64,000 nt of DNA from an uncultured Opitutia bacterium (GCA_903859715.1 CAIONS010000051.1:1-64000), one strand, 5' to 3'; shown: positions 28,842-39,953, counted from the stretch's first letter. Notes: generated by a model from the letters alone, not told the origin. Translations and numbers: made by a program.

Positions 28842-30023
28842 TTAGGCGACGAGCTTGACGATTTTCTGGGCGGCGTCGGCCATGGTGTCGCCGGAGACGA
28901 GGGCGAGGCCGGAGCCGGCGAGGGTGGCCTTGCCGGCGGCGACGTTGTTGCCCTCGAGGCGCACGACGAGCGGGAGCTTGAGGCCGACCTCCCTGACCGC
29001 CTCGACGATGCCGAGGGCGATGACATTGCAGTCCATGATGCCGCCGAAGATGTTGACGAAAATCCCCTTCACGTTCGGGTCGCCGAGGATGATCTTGAAT
29101 GCCGCGATGACCTGCTCCTTCGAGGCGCCGCCGCCGACGTCGAGGAAGTTGGCCGGGCTGCCGCCGAAATGCTTGATGATGTCCATCGTGCTCATCGCGA
29201 GGCCGGCGCCGTTGACGAGGCAGGCGATGTTGCCGTCGAGCGCGATGTAGGACAGGCTGGCCTTGGAGGCCTCGATCTCCTTCGGGTCCTCCTCGTTGAG
29301 GTCGCGCAGGGCGACGACCTCGGGGTGGCGGAAGAGCGCGTTGTCGTCGAAGGAGACCTTGGCATCGAGGGCGAGCACGTCGCCCGTGGGCGTAGTGATG
29401 AGCGGGTTGACCTCGACCATGGCGGCGTCGGTTTCCCAGTACATCGTGTAGAGGTTGCGGATGAGCTTGGCGGCGTTCTTGGCCTCGGCACCGGTGAAAC
29501 CGAGTTGGAAGACAAGTTCGCGGACCTGGAAATCCGCGAGGCCGTAGGCGGGATCGACGAGGACCTTGTGCAGCTTCTCCGGCGTGTCGTGCGCGACCTT
29601 CTCGATCTCGACGCCGCCCTCGGTGGAGGCGACGATGACGGGCCGCGACGAGGCGCGGTCGAGGAGGATGGCGAGGTAGTATTCCTTTTTGATGTCGCTC
29701 GCCTGGGTGAAATAGATCGTCTGCACCTTCCGGCCGGTGGGGCCGGTCTGGATCGTGATGAGGGTGTTGCCGAGCATCTTGCCGGCCTTCTCCTTCGCCT
29801 CGGCCTTGGTCGGGCAGAATTTCACGCCGCCCTTGAAGCCGTCGGTAAACGTCCCCTTGCCGCGACCGCCGGCGTGGATTTGTGATTTCACCATGATGGC
29901 GCCCTCGGGGAGCGACGCGAGGGCGGTATCAAATTCCGCGGCGGACTTGGCAGTGGCGCCCTTGGGCGCCGGGACGCCAAATTTCTCGAACAAGGCCTTG
30001 GCCTGATACTCGTGGATGTTCAT
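28842..30023 (-). CDS. sucC: ADP-forming succinate--CoA ligase subunit beta
   Basis: [53 protein letters not shown]. Confidence 0.96.
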   Translation of the reverse strand: MNIHEYQAKALFEKFGVPAPKGATAKSAAEFDTALASLPEGAIMVKSQIHAGGRGKGTFTDGFKGGVKFCPTKAEAKEKAGKMLGNTLITIQTGPTGRKVQTIYFTQASDIKKEYYLAILLDRASSRPVIVASTEGGVEIEKVAHDTPEKLHKVLVDPAYGLADFQVRELVFQLGFTGAEAKNAAKLIRNLYTMYWETDAAMVEVNPLITTPTGDVLALDAKVSFDDNALFRHPEVVALRDLNEEDPKEIEASKASLSYIALDGNIACLVNGAGLAMSTMDIIKHFGGSPANFLDVGGGASKEQVIAAFKIILGDPNVKGIFVNIFGGIMDCNVIALGIVEAVREVGLKLPLVVRLEGNNVAAGKATLAGSGLALVSGDTMADAAQKIVKLVA

Positions 30024-30148
30024 GGGGAGGCGGGCAGTAAGCCAGAAACCCGCCGGGATAGGCACGCAAAAAAGCGGCGGAGGCGGGTTCGTTAGCTGGA
30101 ATGCGCGCGGGATTGCGTTCGGCTAATGCGCGGCCACGATGGCGCGCC

Positions 30149-30652
30149 ATGCAATCGCACGAGGTCCTGCGGGAAGTCTTCAAGAAAACCAGCGCGAAAC
30201 AGATCGCGGCTGACCTGGGGTTGTCGCTTTCGCTGATCTACAAATGGACGGAGCCGCCCTCCGACGATGCGGGCAGCGGCGCTAACAACCCGCTCGACCG
30301 GGTTGGCCAGCTGGTCAAGTCGACCCACGACCCGCGGATTGCCCAGTGGGTAGCGGAGCAGACCGGCGGTTTTTTCATCCGGAATCCGGCGGGGCTGAGC
30401 CATCCCGGCCAGCTCATCCCGTTGACGAACGACATCGTGCAGGAATTCGCCGACATGCTGGCGACGATCGCCTCCTCGGCGGCGGACAACAAGATCACGC
30501 CGGAAGAGGCGAAGAAGATCCGCGCGCGCTGGGAGGAGTTGAAAAGCGTGACGGAAAGCTTCGTGCGTGCGTGCGAGAGCGGAAATTTCGGCGGAGTGCA
30601 TCACGCGGCGGCGGCTGACGCGGTGAAGAAGGCCGGGCGCGCGGAATCCTGA
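30149..30652 (+). CDS. Phage regulatory CII-like / HTH DNA-binding protein
   Basis: KTSAKQIAADLGLSLSLIYKWTEP HTH followed by helical C-terminus. Confidence 0.7.
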   Translation: MQSHEVLREVFKKTSAKQIAADLGLSLSLIYKWTEPPSDDAGSGANNPLDRVGQLVKSTHDPRIAQWVAEQTGGFFIRNPAGLSHPGQLIPLTNDIVQEFADMLATIASSAADNKITPEEAKKIRARWEELKSVTESFVRACESGNFGGVHHAAAADAVKKAGRAES

Positions 30653-30656
30653 AGCA

Positions 30657-30823
30657 AGGCCGAACATCGAACGCTCAACTTCGAACGTCCAACGTCGAAG
30701 CCAGTCTCCTCATGACGGCTGCTACACTCGGACTTGGATGTTCGATGTTCAGCGTTGAATGTTGGACGTTCGCCTCGGCCGAAATCCAATCCAGCATCGT
30801 GACCTCGGCTGCTACTGGACGGA
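30657..30823. repeat. Composite R2/R3 element copy 2 (opposite orientation to 12284-12490)
   Basis: R2 arm about 30657-30700 and inverted arm about 30736-30785; R3 words at about 30701-30731 and 30792-30823. Confidence 0.88.
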
Positions 30824-30829
30824 AGCTTG

Positions 30830-32710
30830 CTAGATGCGCCAAAAGGGATGGTTCGTGATGCCGGCCTGGGTCTTGAGGCGCCAGACTTCGAATTCCTCCT
30901 CGCCGAAGCCCTTGAGCAGCGCGGTCTCGCTGCCGGTGCCGAGCAGCGTGGCATGCTCGGACAGCAGGGTGGCGACCTCGGGATCGTGGCGCACGGCGGC
31001 GGAAAGCACGAGATCCTCGCCGGTGCCGAGGGCGCACAGCCGCGCGGCGATGTTGACCGTGGTGCCGAAGTAATCGAGCCGCTCGTTCTGGTTGATGGCG
31101 ATGCACGGGCCGTGATGCAGGCCGGCCTTGAGGGCCAGCGGATGGGGGGCGTGCGCGGTACTGATGCCGGCGGGCAGTTCGTAGTCGTCGGGTCGCGCGA
31201 GATAGCGCTGGGCCCGGACGAGCGCGCGGAGAGCGGCGCTGGGCTGGGGAAAGACCGCCATGATGGCGTCGCCCATCGTTTTCACGATAGCGCCGTCTTC
31301 CGCGGCGACGGCGGCCTTGAGGATCTCGAAGTGGGTGAGCACGCGGCCGAAGGCGCGGGCGTCGCCGATATCCTTGTAGAGCTGGGTGGAATTCTTGAGG
31401 TCGGTGAAGATGACCGTGAGCGAACCGACGGAAACCTGGCCGCCGGGACGCAGCACCTCGCGCGAAAACAGGTCGCGGAACACCTGCAGCGCGGTAACTT
31501 CGGCGGCGGTAGTGGACTGGTCGCTCCACTCGACGTGCTCGACGATCGCGAGCTGGGCTGCGTCACCCGGATTGGCGAGCGTGAGGGCGCCGCCCGGGGC
31601 GAGCGAAAGTTCGCCGATGATGCTGGATTGGGCGGTGAGGGTGACCTCGGCGGCGCGGCCGGCCCCGGGCTCGACACGGAATGCGACGGGTGAGGCGAGT
31701 CCCGGCGCCCGCACGCGATATCGACCGGGTTTGAGGGCGAGGACCAGCGGCCGGCTCTCCGCCGGCTGGAGGAGCTGCTGGGCGACGATGTGCGGTGTTA
31801 CCTGCGGGCCGCCGACGCAATAATCGACGCGGGGAACCCGGCGGATCGCGGCAGTGGGCGTGAAGGTGAGCTCGACCGACTGGTCGAAGTTGGCGGTGAA
31901 ATCGACGTGGCAAGTATCGCAATGTGCCTGGCTGTTCAGTGTGCCGAGCGAGGCCGATGTCGCCTTCGCGCCGCGGCAATGCGGGCACAGGACATCCCAA
32001 TGGAAGTCGAGCAGGCCGGCGCGCGTGGCATGGAGGAAGAGCTTCAGCGTCTGGCGCCGGTCGCTGCGCCAGAGGTCGGCAAGCGCGTAGGGCCGCATGC
32101 GCTGGCTGGCGAGATCGTCGGCTGTTGCCACGAACTCGGCGAGTCGCGCCACCAGATCGGCGGGTTGCTGCGCGTCGCCTGTCAGCGTCCGACGCGCGGT
32201 GACGAGGCGCTCGGGCGCGCCTTGGGCGAGAGTGGGTTTCTGCGCCAGCTGGGAGACGCGCAAGCCCTGCCGGGCGAATTCGTCGTAGCGCCGGAAGACG
32301 CGCTCGGTGGTCGCGCGGGCCTGCCGGCCGATGGAGAGCGGCAGCGCGAGCCGGCCGAGCAGATTGGAGGGCGTGAGCCGCATCTCGTAGGTGAGCGTGG
32401 TGCCGCCGCCGGCCCGGGGCGCGAGTTCGCAGCGCATGATCATCTGTGAGACCGGTCCGCTGAAGTAGCTGCGCTCAACCGCATAGCGCCACGGTTCCTG
32501 CCATTCGAAGGCGTGCTCCTCCCATTCGATGACGATGCCCATGGCCACGGCGCGCAAGCGGCGATGGGTGGACGTGCTGGGCTGGACGGTGATGTGCGGG
32601 TAACCGCAGTCGCGGTTGAACCGGTCCGTATTCGACACGAGCGGCCAGAGCGCCTCGGGCGGCGACTCCAGCTTCCAGGTCCATTGAAAGAATTGCTCGG
32701 GGTGCGGCAT
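30830..32710 (-). CDS. Adenylate/guanylate cyclase with N-terminal SRPBCC and DUF5939-type region containing a CxxC..CxxC cluster
   Basis: SLTVIFTDLKNSTQLYKDIGDARAFGRVLTHFEIL, KTMGDAIMAVF; LCPHCRGAK...HCDTCHVDF. Confidence 0.88.
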   Translation of the reverse strand: MPHPEQFFQWTWKLESPPEALWPLVSNTDRFNRDCGYPHITVQPSTSTHRRLRAVAMGIVIEWEEHAFEWQEPWRYAVERSYFSGPVSQMIMRCELAPRAGGGTTLTYEMRLTPSNLLGRLALPLSIGRQARATTERVFRRYDEFARQGLRVSQLAQKPTLAQGAPERLVTARRTLTGDAQQPADLVARLAEFVATADDLASQRMRPYALADLWRSDRRQTLKLFLHATRAGLLDFHWDVLCPHCRGAKATSASLGTLNSQAHCDTCHVDFTANFDQSVELTFTPTAAIRRVPRVDYCVGGPQVTPHIVAQQLLQPAESRPLVLALKPGRYRVRAPGLASPVAFRVEPGAGRAAEVTLTAQSSIIGELSLAPGGALTLANPGDAAQLAIVEHVEWSDQSTTAAEVTALQVFRDLFSREVLRPGGQVSVGSLTVIFTDLKNSTQLYKDIGDARAFGRVLTHFEILKAAVAAEDGAIVKTMGDAIMAVFPQPSAALRALVRAQRYLARPDDYELPAGISTAHAPHPLALKAGLHHGPCIAINQNERLDYFGTTVNIAARLCALGTGEDLVLSAAVRHDPEVATLLSEHATLLGTGSETALLKGFGEEEFEVWRLKTQAGITNHPFWRI

Positions 32711-32731
32711 GACGGCCGAGCTGATACGGGC

Positions 32732-33475
32732 CTAACGCCCGAGCAGATGCTTGGTCAGGAACGCGGTCTGGAGGGCGGAGAGCTCCTTCAGTCCCGTTTG
32801 GGCGAGGGCCAGGAGGCTCTGGAGCTGTTCGGGCGAAAAGGTGGATTCCTCACCGCTGCTCTGTACCTCGACGAACTGGCCGCGGCCGGTCATCACGATG
32901 TTGGCGTCGACCTCGGCGTCCTTGTCCTCGACGTAGTTGAGATCGAGCAGCGCGCGACCGCCGCACACTCCGACGCTTACGGCGGCGACGGAATCGGCGA
33001 GCGGGTTCTCGGCGAGTTTGCGGTCATCGAGCAGCTTTTGCACGGCAAGCCGCGTGGCTAGGTAGGCGCCGGTGATGGAAGCGGTGCGCGTGCCGCCATC
33101 AGCCTGGAGGACATCGCAGTCCACCCAGAGGGTGTTGTCGCCGAGCTTCTGGAGGTCGACCACGGCGCGGAGCGAGCGACCGATGAGCCGCTGGATCTCG
33201 ACGGTGCGGCCGTCGAGCTTGCCCTTGGAAATATCGCGCGGCTTCCGCTCCAGGGTGGAGTAGGGCAGCATCGAGTACTCGGCGGTGAGCCAGCCGCCCT
33301 TGACGCCTTGCTGGCGCATCCACGACGGCACTTTCGGCTCGATCATGGCGGAGCAAATGACGCGGGTGGCGCCGAAGGCGACGAGCACGGAGCCGGTGGC
33401 GTGCGGCGCGATGCCGGCTTCGAACGTGATGGGACGCAATTGGGCGGCCGAGCGGCCGTCGGAACGGGAAGACAT
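32732..33475 (-). CDS. rph: Ribonuclease PH
   Basis: GSVLVAFGATRVICSA, KGGWLTAEYSMLPYST, RSLRAVVDLQKLGDNTLWVDCDVLQADGGTRTASITGA. Confidence 0.96.
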   Translation of the reverse strand: MSSRSDGRSAAQLRPITFEAGIAPHATGSVLVAFGATRVICSAMIEPKVPSWMRQQGVKGGWLTAEYSMLPYSTLERKPRDISKGKLDGRTVEIQRLIGRSLRAVVDLQKLGDNTLWVDCDVLQADGGTRTASITGAYLATRLAVQKLLDDRKLAENPLADSVAAVSVGVCGGRALLDLNYVEDKDAEVDANIVMTGRGQFVEVQSSGEESTFSPEQLQSLLALAQTGLKELSALQTAFLTKHLLGR

Positions 33476-33484
33476 GATTGGAGA

Positions 33485-33601
33485 GCGTAGATCGCAGTTC
33501 GCAGTTCGGGAAGGCAGATCGTCGTGCCGGGTGCAGAAAGGTTGGGGTCAGCGCGGGCTTCGAGCGAAGCGGACGACGAACTCCGAACTGCGATCTGCGA
33601 A
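33485..33601. repeat. Inverted repeat AGCGTAGATCGCAGTTCGCAGTTCG ... CGAACTCCGAACTGCGATCTGCGAA
   Basis: Imperfect 24-25-bp arms between rph and hprK. Confidence 0.85.
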
Positions 33602-33611
33602 TTCCGTTCGC

Positions 33612-34616
33612 CTACGGCGAGAGCGGCCCTTCCTCGCGATCCAGGGGCGTGACGGGCGGGAGCTTGGCGCCCGCCTGCTGGGACATGAACGAGATGAGCC
33701 GGTCGTTGAAATCCTTCGCCGGATCGTGGCCCATTTTCTTCAGCGCCTGGGTGAGGGCGGCGACCTCGACGAGGCGGGCCATGTCGCGGCCGGGGCGGAC
33801 ATAGAGCTCGATGTGCGGCACGCGGAGGCCGAGGACCTCGTAGAACTGCTCCTCGAGCCCGGTGCGCTCCTCGACGACCTCGGGGGTCCATTCCTGGAGC
33901 GAGATGACCATGTCGATGCGTTTTTCGAGCCGGATGGATTTAACGCCAAACATCTCGGCGATGTTGATGATGCCGATGCCGCGGCACTCCATCCAGCCGC
34001 GGTTGAGCGGGCGGGACGTGGCCATGAGCTCGCGCTCATCGAGGAGCTTGATGACGGTGAGGTCGTCGGCGACGAGGGAGTGGCCGCGCTCGATCAGGGC
34101 GAGGGCGCATTCGCTTTTGCCGACGCCGCTGCTGCCGCGGAGCATCACGCCGACGCCCTTGATATCGAGGGTGGTGGCGTGCTCGGTGGTGCTGGGGGCG
34201 AACTCGTTGTCGATGCAAAGTGTGGCGAGGTTCACGAAATTCATCGTGATCATCGGCGTGCGGAGGATGGGCAGGTTCATCTCCGTGGCGACCGCCATCA
34301 TCGGGTGCGTGGCATGGTAGTTGCGGGTAAGGATGAGGCAGGGGATCTGTCGCTTCACCATGGCCTGCAGGATCTCGATCTGCTTCTCCTGCGGGAGGGT
34401 CTTGAGATAGGTCATCTCCGCGGCACCGAGGACCTGGATGCGCTTGTTCGCGAAATATTTGAAGAACCCGGTGAGCGCGAGCGACGGCCGGTTGATCGTG
34501 CCTTCCCGGATGAGCCGGTGCAGGCCGGCCTCGCCAGTGATGACCTCCAGCTTCAGCTTCTCGCGGTAGGTCTCGAAGAAGTGCGCGACGGTGATGCCGT
34601 GGATGGCTTTTTGCAT
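33612..34616 (-). CDS. hprK: HPr kinase/phosphorylase
   Basis: Walker A RGSSGVGKSECALALIERGHSLVADD; HPr-K N-terminal domain. Confidence 0.95.
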   Translation of the reverse strand: MQKAIHGITVAHFFETYREKLKLEVITGEAGLHRLIREGTINRPSLALTGFFKYFANKRIQVLGAAEMTYLKTLPQEKQIEILQAMVKRQIPCLILTRNYHATHPMMAVATEMNLPILRTPMITMNFVNLATLCIDNEFAPSTTEHATTLDIKGVGVMLRGSSGVGKSECALALIERGHSLVADDLTVIKLLDERELMATSRPLNRGWMECRGIGIINIAEMFGVKSIRLEKRIDMVISLQEWTPEVVEERTGLEEQFYEVLGLRVPHIELYVRPGRDMARLVEVAALTQALKKMGHDPAKDFNDRLISFMSQQAGAKLPPVTPLDREEGPLSP

Positions 34617-34627
34617 GGGGAGGGAAG

Positions 34628-34727
34628 CTGTAAGCTTTAAGCGGTAGGCTGTAAGCTGAAGCAGCAGAGTGGAAGCTGAAGGGGCGGGTTTGAAGCCTAA
34701 AGCTTGGCGCCTACTGCCTACTGCTTC

Positions 34728-34731
<4 letters not shown>
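34628..34731. repeat. Permuted-word inverted repeat (TGTAAGCTTTAAGCGGTAGGCTG ... CTACTGCCTACTGCTTCTTACA)
   Basis: Complementary, word-shuffled arms; overlaps the lptB stop. Confidence 0.75.
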
Positions 34732-35458
<727 letters not shown>

Positions 35459-35462
<4 letters not shown>

Positions 35463-36013
35463 TTGGCGGGGACGGGTTTCGCGACGCCGTCGCCGGGCGA
35501 GGTGGACTTCGACGAGTCAAAGCCCAAGTCGCGGATCGCAGGGCCGGTGAAGTTGGATTTTTCCACGATGACGCGGCGTTCGCCCCGGAGCATCGTGATT
35601 TTCTCGCCGGCGCTGGTCCAGCCGGTGCCATGGTCGATAAGGACGGGATTGATCGTGAGGATGACCTTGTCGTCATGCGGCAACACCTCGGCGCGGCCGC
35701 AGGTGGCTTCGCGGTCGCCCTGCACGATGACGACATGGCCGGTGGCGATCATGTACTTGAACTTGTCGAGCGTAGGCACGGTGGCGGTCTTGTCGCCGAC
35801 GCCGAGGGCGGAGAACTCGAGTCGGTCGCAGAGGATCCGGAGATTAGTGCCGGTCAGGGTGACAGAGCCGGTGCAGACGCCGTGGGTCTCGTTGCCCACG
35901 CTCCACATGTCAGCGTTGTCGCAATCCAGCGTGGTCTTCTGCGGTGGCTGTTCGGCGCGGACCGGCAGGGAGAATCCGAGCATGCAGCAGAGAAGGGCGA
36001 GAAAGTGTTTCAT
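35459..36013 (-). CDS. lptA: LptA/OstA-like periplasmic protein
   Basis: Signal peptide plus OstA-like repeat region; overlaps lptB by ATGA. Confidence 0.75.
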
Positions 36014-36462
36014 TTGATGAGATTCCTTAATTCAGCGTTGAAAACTATCCGCACGCGGCCGTGCAGCGAAACCTTTTTATGGGCGTGATCGTAGGTCCAC
36101 TGCGTGCCGGTGGCCTCGAGGTCGTCGCGGATAAGGCGCATGCCCTGATCGCCATGGGCTAGGTTTTGATTGGGAAGCACGGTGGCGGCGGTGCTGAGGA
36201 TGACGGTTTCGACGCGGTTGGTGGCGTCGCCGGAGAAGGCCGTGAGATTCAGGTTTACGACATTGATCTCGCCGCCGGCCGGAAAGCTGGCCCGGGAACC
36301 GCGCAGTGTCATCGAGTGGAAATTCTCCTTGGTGAAAAGTGATGACATCCAGTTGATGGCCGGCGCCATCGTCGTGGCGCCGATGGCGGCACCGGCGAGG
36401 CTGCAATAAGCGAGCAGGCAGAGCGGACGGAGAAGGCGTTTCACCGGATCAACGCTAGACAC
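36010..36462 (-). CDS. LptC-like protein
   Basis: N-terminal TM; position between KdsC-like and LptA; overlaps lptA by ATGA. Confidence 0.6.
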   Translation of the reverse strand: MSSVDPVKRLLRPLCLLAYCSLAGAAIGATTMAPAINWMSSLFTKENFHSMTLRGSRASFPAGGEINVVNLNLTAFSGDATNRVETVILSTAATVLPNQNLAHGDQGMRLIRDDLEATGTQWTYDHAHKKVSLHGRVRIVFNAELRNLIK

Positions 36463-36970
36463 GCGAGGTGAGGAGGTGTTCGCAGATCTCCCGCACGGCG
36501 CCCCGGCCGGCGGGCCGGCGGGTGACGTAACGGGCGGCGCGGAGGGCGGCGGGCATGGCCCCGGGGACGCTCACGCCGACGCCGGCCCAGGCCATCGCGG
36601 CGGCGTCAATGTCGTCATCGCCCATGTAAGCGCACTCGGCGGCAGTAAACTTGAGCCGGGCCGCGAGTTCCTGCAACGCGGTGAGTTTGTCGGTGCGGCC
36701 TTGGATCACATGCGGGATCTTCAGCTCGGTGGCGCGGACGGTAGTGGCCGAGGAAGGCCGACCGCTGATCCAGGCGACGGTGATGCCGGCGAGTTCGAGG
36801 CGCTTCAGACCCATCCCGTCGAGAATGGAGAACACCTTGGTTTCGGAGCCATCGGAGCAGATCCGCACGGTGCCATCGGTGAGGACGCCATCAACATCCA
36901 TCGCGAAAAGCCGGATGCGCGACCAGGTGGCGCGGGTGATTTTGGCTGGGGACTTTTTAGAGTGAGGCAT
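36455..36970 (-). CDS. kdsC: KdsC-type HAD phosphatase
   Basis: RLFAMDVDGVLTDGTVRICSDGSETKVFSILDGMGLK, ISGRPSSATTVRATEL, YMGDDDIDAAAM. Confidence 0.88.
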   Translation of the reverse strand: MPHSKKSPAKITRATWSRIRLFAMDVDGVLTDGTVRICSDGSETKVFSILDGMGLKRLELAGITVAWISGRPSSATTVRATELKIPHVIQGRTDKLTALQELAARLKFTAAECAYMGDDDIDAAAMAWAGVGVSVPGAMPAALRAARYVTRRPAGRGAVREICEHLLTSRV

Positions 36971-37304
36971 GGGCGCGGGCACCGGACTTTCCCTGTCATT
37001 CTGCGCTTCGCATGGAATGACAATGCTTATCCAGATTCGGAAGATTGAAAGTGAGGATTCGAGCCACAGGGGGACATCAAATCAATCACTGGTTACAGAG
37101 GCTGCTCGCGGTGAAGGACGAACGCTGGTCATTCTACACCGGCGACGATAGCATGGGCATTTCCGATAGTATTCACTCAAACGTGTCCTGAGCGAGCGCC
37201 GGAGTTCGCTACACTGCGAGAAAGACAGCTGGCGGTTGGTCGGCTTTGTTTTCAATCATTCCAACGTCCCGTTCATCAACCACACCCATCAGGAGACATT
37301 CGTT

Positions 37305-37667
37305 ATGCCCAATCCATTCGTTCACGCCGAACTGGCGACCACCCACGTACCCAAGGCGAAGGCCTTTTATTCGAAACTCTTTAAATGGAAGCTGAAGGAC
37401 TTGCCGATGCCCACCGGCACGTACACGATGATCGACGTCGGTGAAGGCACGGGCGGCGGCATGATGAAGCAGATGATCCCCCGGGCCGGCTCCGCATGGA
37501 TGCCCTACATGCTGGTGAAGGACATCGACGCCTCAACGAAGAAGGCCAAGAAGCTCGGCGCGAAAATCTGCAAAGGCGTGACCGAGGTCGAAGGCATGGG
37601 CTGGCTCAGCATCATCGTCGATCCCACGGGCGCGATGTTCGGCCTGTGGGAACCGAAGGAGGAGTGA
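37305..37667 (+). CDS. VOC family protein
   Basis: FVHAELATTHVPKAKAFYSKLFKWKL ... DPTGAMFGLWEPKEE. Confidence 0.92.
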   Translation: MPNPFVHAELATTHVPKAKAFYSKLFKWKLKDLPMPTGTYTMIDVGEGTGGGMMKQMIPRAGSAWMPYMLVKDIDASTKKAKKLGAKICKGVTEVEGMGWLSIIVDPTGAMFGLWEPKEE

Positions 37668-37833
37668 GCCGCGACGGGAGGAGACCAAGAAGACGCCTTG
37701 GATCCCTGCGGGAGGAGCATTTGGGGCCGCTCGCCGGCGAAATCTTGACGAGAGTCAAGACATGCCCCTTTTCGCGGTTCCAAAAGCATTGACCTTATCC
37801 ACTATTATCGTCGCTCAATGATAGCGCCTCTCT

Positions 37834-39870
37834 TCACTCCATCCAAGCTGTGATCTGTTCGATCAACTTGTCCTTCGTGGGGCGGTAGGCCTCCTCGAGT
37901 TCCGGGGCGAAAGGGACAGGCAGGTCGAGCGCGCCGATGCGGAGCGGGGCGGCCTTGAGCGAAGCGAAGTGTTCCTCGGTGAGGCGGGCGACGAGTTCGG
38001 CGCCGAAGCCGTGCGTGCGACGGCCCTCGTGCACGACCACGAGGCGACCGGTGCGGGTCAGCGAGGCCTTGATGGCGTCGAGGCGGAGCGGAGAGAGGCC
38101 ACGGAGATCGAAGAGATCGAAGCTGTGCTCGTATTCGGCGGTGAAATAATCGCAGACCTCGGTCGCGGTGTGGACGATCTCGCCGTAAGTGACGAACGTG
38201 GCGTAGTCGCCTTTGCGCAGCTGTTTCGGTTTCCAGACGTCACGGTAGGCCGGGTTCCAGACGACGAGCTGTTTCTTGCAGCGGTAGAGCGCCTTGTTTT
38301 CGAACAGAATCACCGGGTTGCCGTCCTCGTAGGCGGCGAGCAGCGCATCGAACGCATCCTGCGGCGTGCTGGGATAGAGCGCCTTGATCCCGGGCATGGA
38401 GAGGAACATCGACTCGAGTTCCTGGGAGTGAAAGGAGCCGAGTTGCACGGTGCCGCACGGAAAACGAAACACCATCGGACAGGCGGCGCCGGAGCGGAAG
38501 TGGTAGGTGGCGGCGTTCTGCGTGATCTGGGTGACGGCCTCGGTGGCGAAGTCGGCGAACTGGAATTCCTCGATGGGTCGGTGGCCGTTGACAGCGAGGC
38601 CGATGGCGTAGCCGGTGCAGGCGCTCTCGGCGAGCGGGGTGTTGAACACGCGCGGGCGGCCGAACTCGGCCAGCAGGTTCTCGGTGACCTTGAAGGCGCC
38701 GCCGTAGACCCCGATGTCCTGGCCGAGGATGATGGACTCGGGGCGCTCGGTGAGAATTTTGTGCAGCGCGGCGTTGAGGGCCTGGGCGAGATTGAGCGAG
38801 AGAGGCGCGGCGGGCTCGGCTTTCCAGGGAAAGGCGGGTGCGTCCGGCGCGAAGAGGTCGGCCTCCATGCCGGCGGGATCGGGCTTGGGGATGCTGAGGC
38901 AGGCCGTGACGCAGGCCTCGATGTAGGCGTGGAGTTCGGCATCGATGGCATCGAGGCGGGCGGTGTGGCCGGCGGCGACGAGCCGGGCGCGGAATTTGGG
39001 CAACGGGTCCCGGGCAAAGTAGGATTCGCTTTCGCCCGGCTTCATGTAGTCGCAGGTGTCGTAGGCGGCATGGCCGCGGAGACGGAGGGTGTGTGCCTCG
39101 ATGAGCACGGGGCGCGAGGTGGCGCGGACCTTGGTGATGGCGGCGGCGAACGCGCGGGTGCAGGCCTCGACGTCGGTGGCGTCGACCGCGAAACCCTCCA
39201 TGCCGTAGCCGGCGGCGCGGCGCCAGAGCTCGGTGCCCTCGGCGAACTGTTCGCTCATCGGCGTCGAGTAGGCGTACTGGTTGTTCTCGATGACGAAGAC
39301 GACCGGGAGCGAAAGGAGGGAGGCCAGGTTGAGCGATTCGTGGATGTCGCCGGTGCTGGACGAGCCGTCGCCGAAGAACGTGAAACCGACGGCGGGCCGG
39401 CCGAGCCGGCGTTGGGAATCGGTGGCGCCGGCGACATTCGAGAGCATGGCCCCGAGATGCGAAATCATCGGGAGCGAGCGGGTTTTCGGGTCGCCGTGGT
39501 GAATGTTGCCCTCGCGGGCCTTGGTGGGGCTGGCGGCGTTGGCGAAATACTGGTTCAGGTGATGGCAGAGATGATCGCTCCACACGAGGTGGCCGCCGAA
39601 GTCGCGGTGGGAAAACGAGATGACGTCGACGGACTTGTCCGCGAGAAGGGCGAGCGGGACGATGAGGCCCTCGTTGCCCTGGCCGCCGGTGACGGTGCCC
39701 TTGATCAGGCCCTGGCGGTAGAGATCGAGGATCCGGTTATCGGCGGTGCGGGCGAGCTGCATCCAGGCGTAGGTGCGCAGCCAGGCATCCGTGGGCGAGT
39801 TCTCGAGCTCCGCGGCACGCAAGTCGCGTGACGCCAGAATGGCGGGAGGTTTGGGGAGGGCCATGTCCAA
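37834..39870 (-). CDS. Fused alpha/beta E1 component of a 2-oxoacid (branched-chain-type) dehydrogenase
   Basis: Alpha TPP motif FGDGSSSTGDIHESLNLASLL; beta part HKILTERPESIILGQDIGVYGGAFKVTENL. Confidence 0.92.
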   Translation of the reverse strand: MDMALPKPPAILASRDLRAAELENSPTDAWLRTYAWMQLARTADNRILDLYRQGLIKGTVTGGQGNEGLIVPLALLADKSVDVISFSHRDFGGHLVWSDHLCHHLNQYFANAASPTKAREGNIHHGDPKTRSLPMISHLGAMLSNVAGATDSQRRLGRPAVGFTFFGDGSSSTGDIHESLNLASLLSLPVVFVIENNQYAYSTPMSEQFAEGTELWRRAAGYGMEGFAVDATDVEACTRAFAAAITKVRATSRPVLIEAHTLRLRGHAAYDTCDYMKPGESESYFARDPLPKFRARLVAAGHTARLDAIDAELHAYIEACVTACLSIPKPDPAGMEADLFAPDAPAFPWKAEPAAPLSLNLAQALNAALHKILTERPESIILGQDIGVYGGAFKVTENLLAEFGRPRVFNTPLAESACTGYAIGLAVNGHRPIEEFQFADFATEAVTQITQNAATYHFRSGAACPMVFRFPCGTVQLGSFHSQELESMFLSMPGIKALYPSTPQDAFDALLAAYEDGNPVILFENKALYRCKKQLVVWNPAYRDVWKPKQLRKGDYATFVTYGEIVHTATEVCDYFTAEYEHSFDLFDLRGLSPLRLDAIKASLTRTGRLVVVHEGRRTHGFGAELVARLTEEHFASLKAAPLRIGALDLPVPFAPELEEAYRPTKDKLIEQITAWME

Positions 39871-39953
39871 AAACCAACGTTGGGCACGCCACGTGCCGCG
39901 GGCAAGCCTGCGTCACTAACTAGAAGCGAATGTCTCCTTGATGGCGCGGTGCA

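Noticed and set aside
37051-37190. Short GTG ORF VRIRATGGHQINHWLQRLLAVKDERWSFYTGDDSMGISDSIHSNVS
   Set aside because: Overlaps a gap without a clear start signal or recognised family; could be a gene remnant but not supportable.
37969-39831. 620-aa plus-strand ORF opposite the E1 dehydrogenase
   Set aside because: Antisense shadow of a recognised gene; Gly/Glu/Val-rich composition without domain motifs. Same for 3121-4146, 50956-52458 and 54043-55458.
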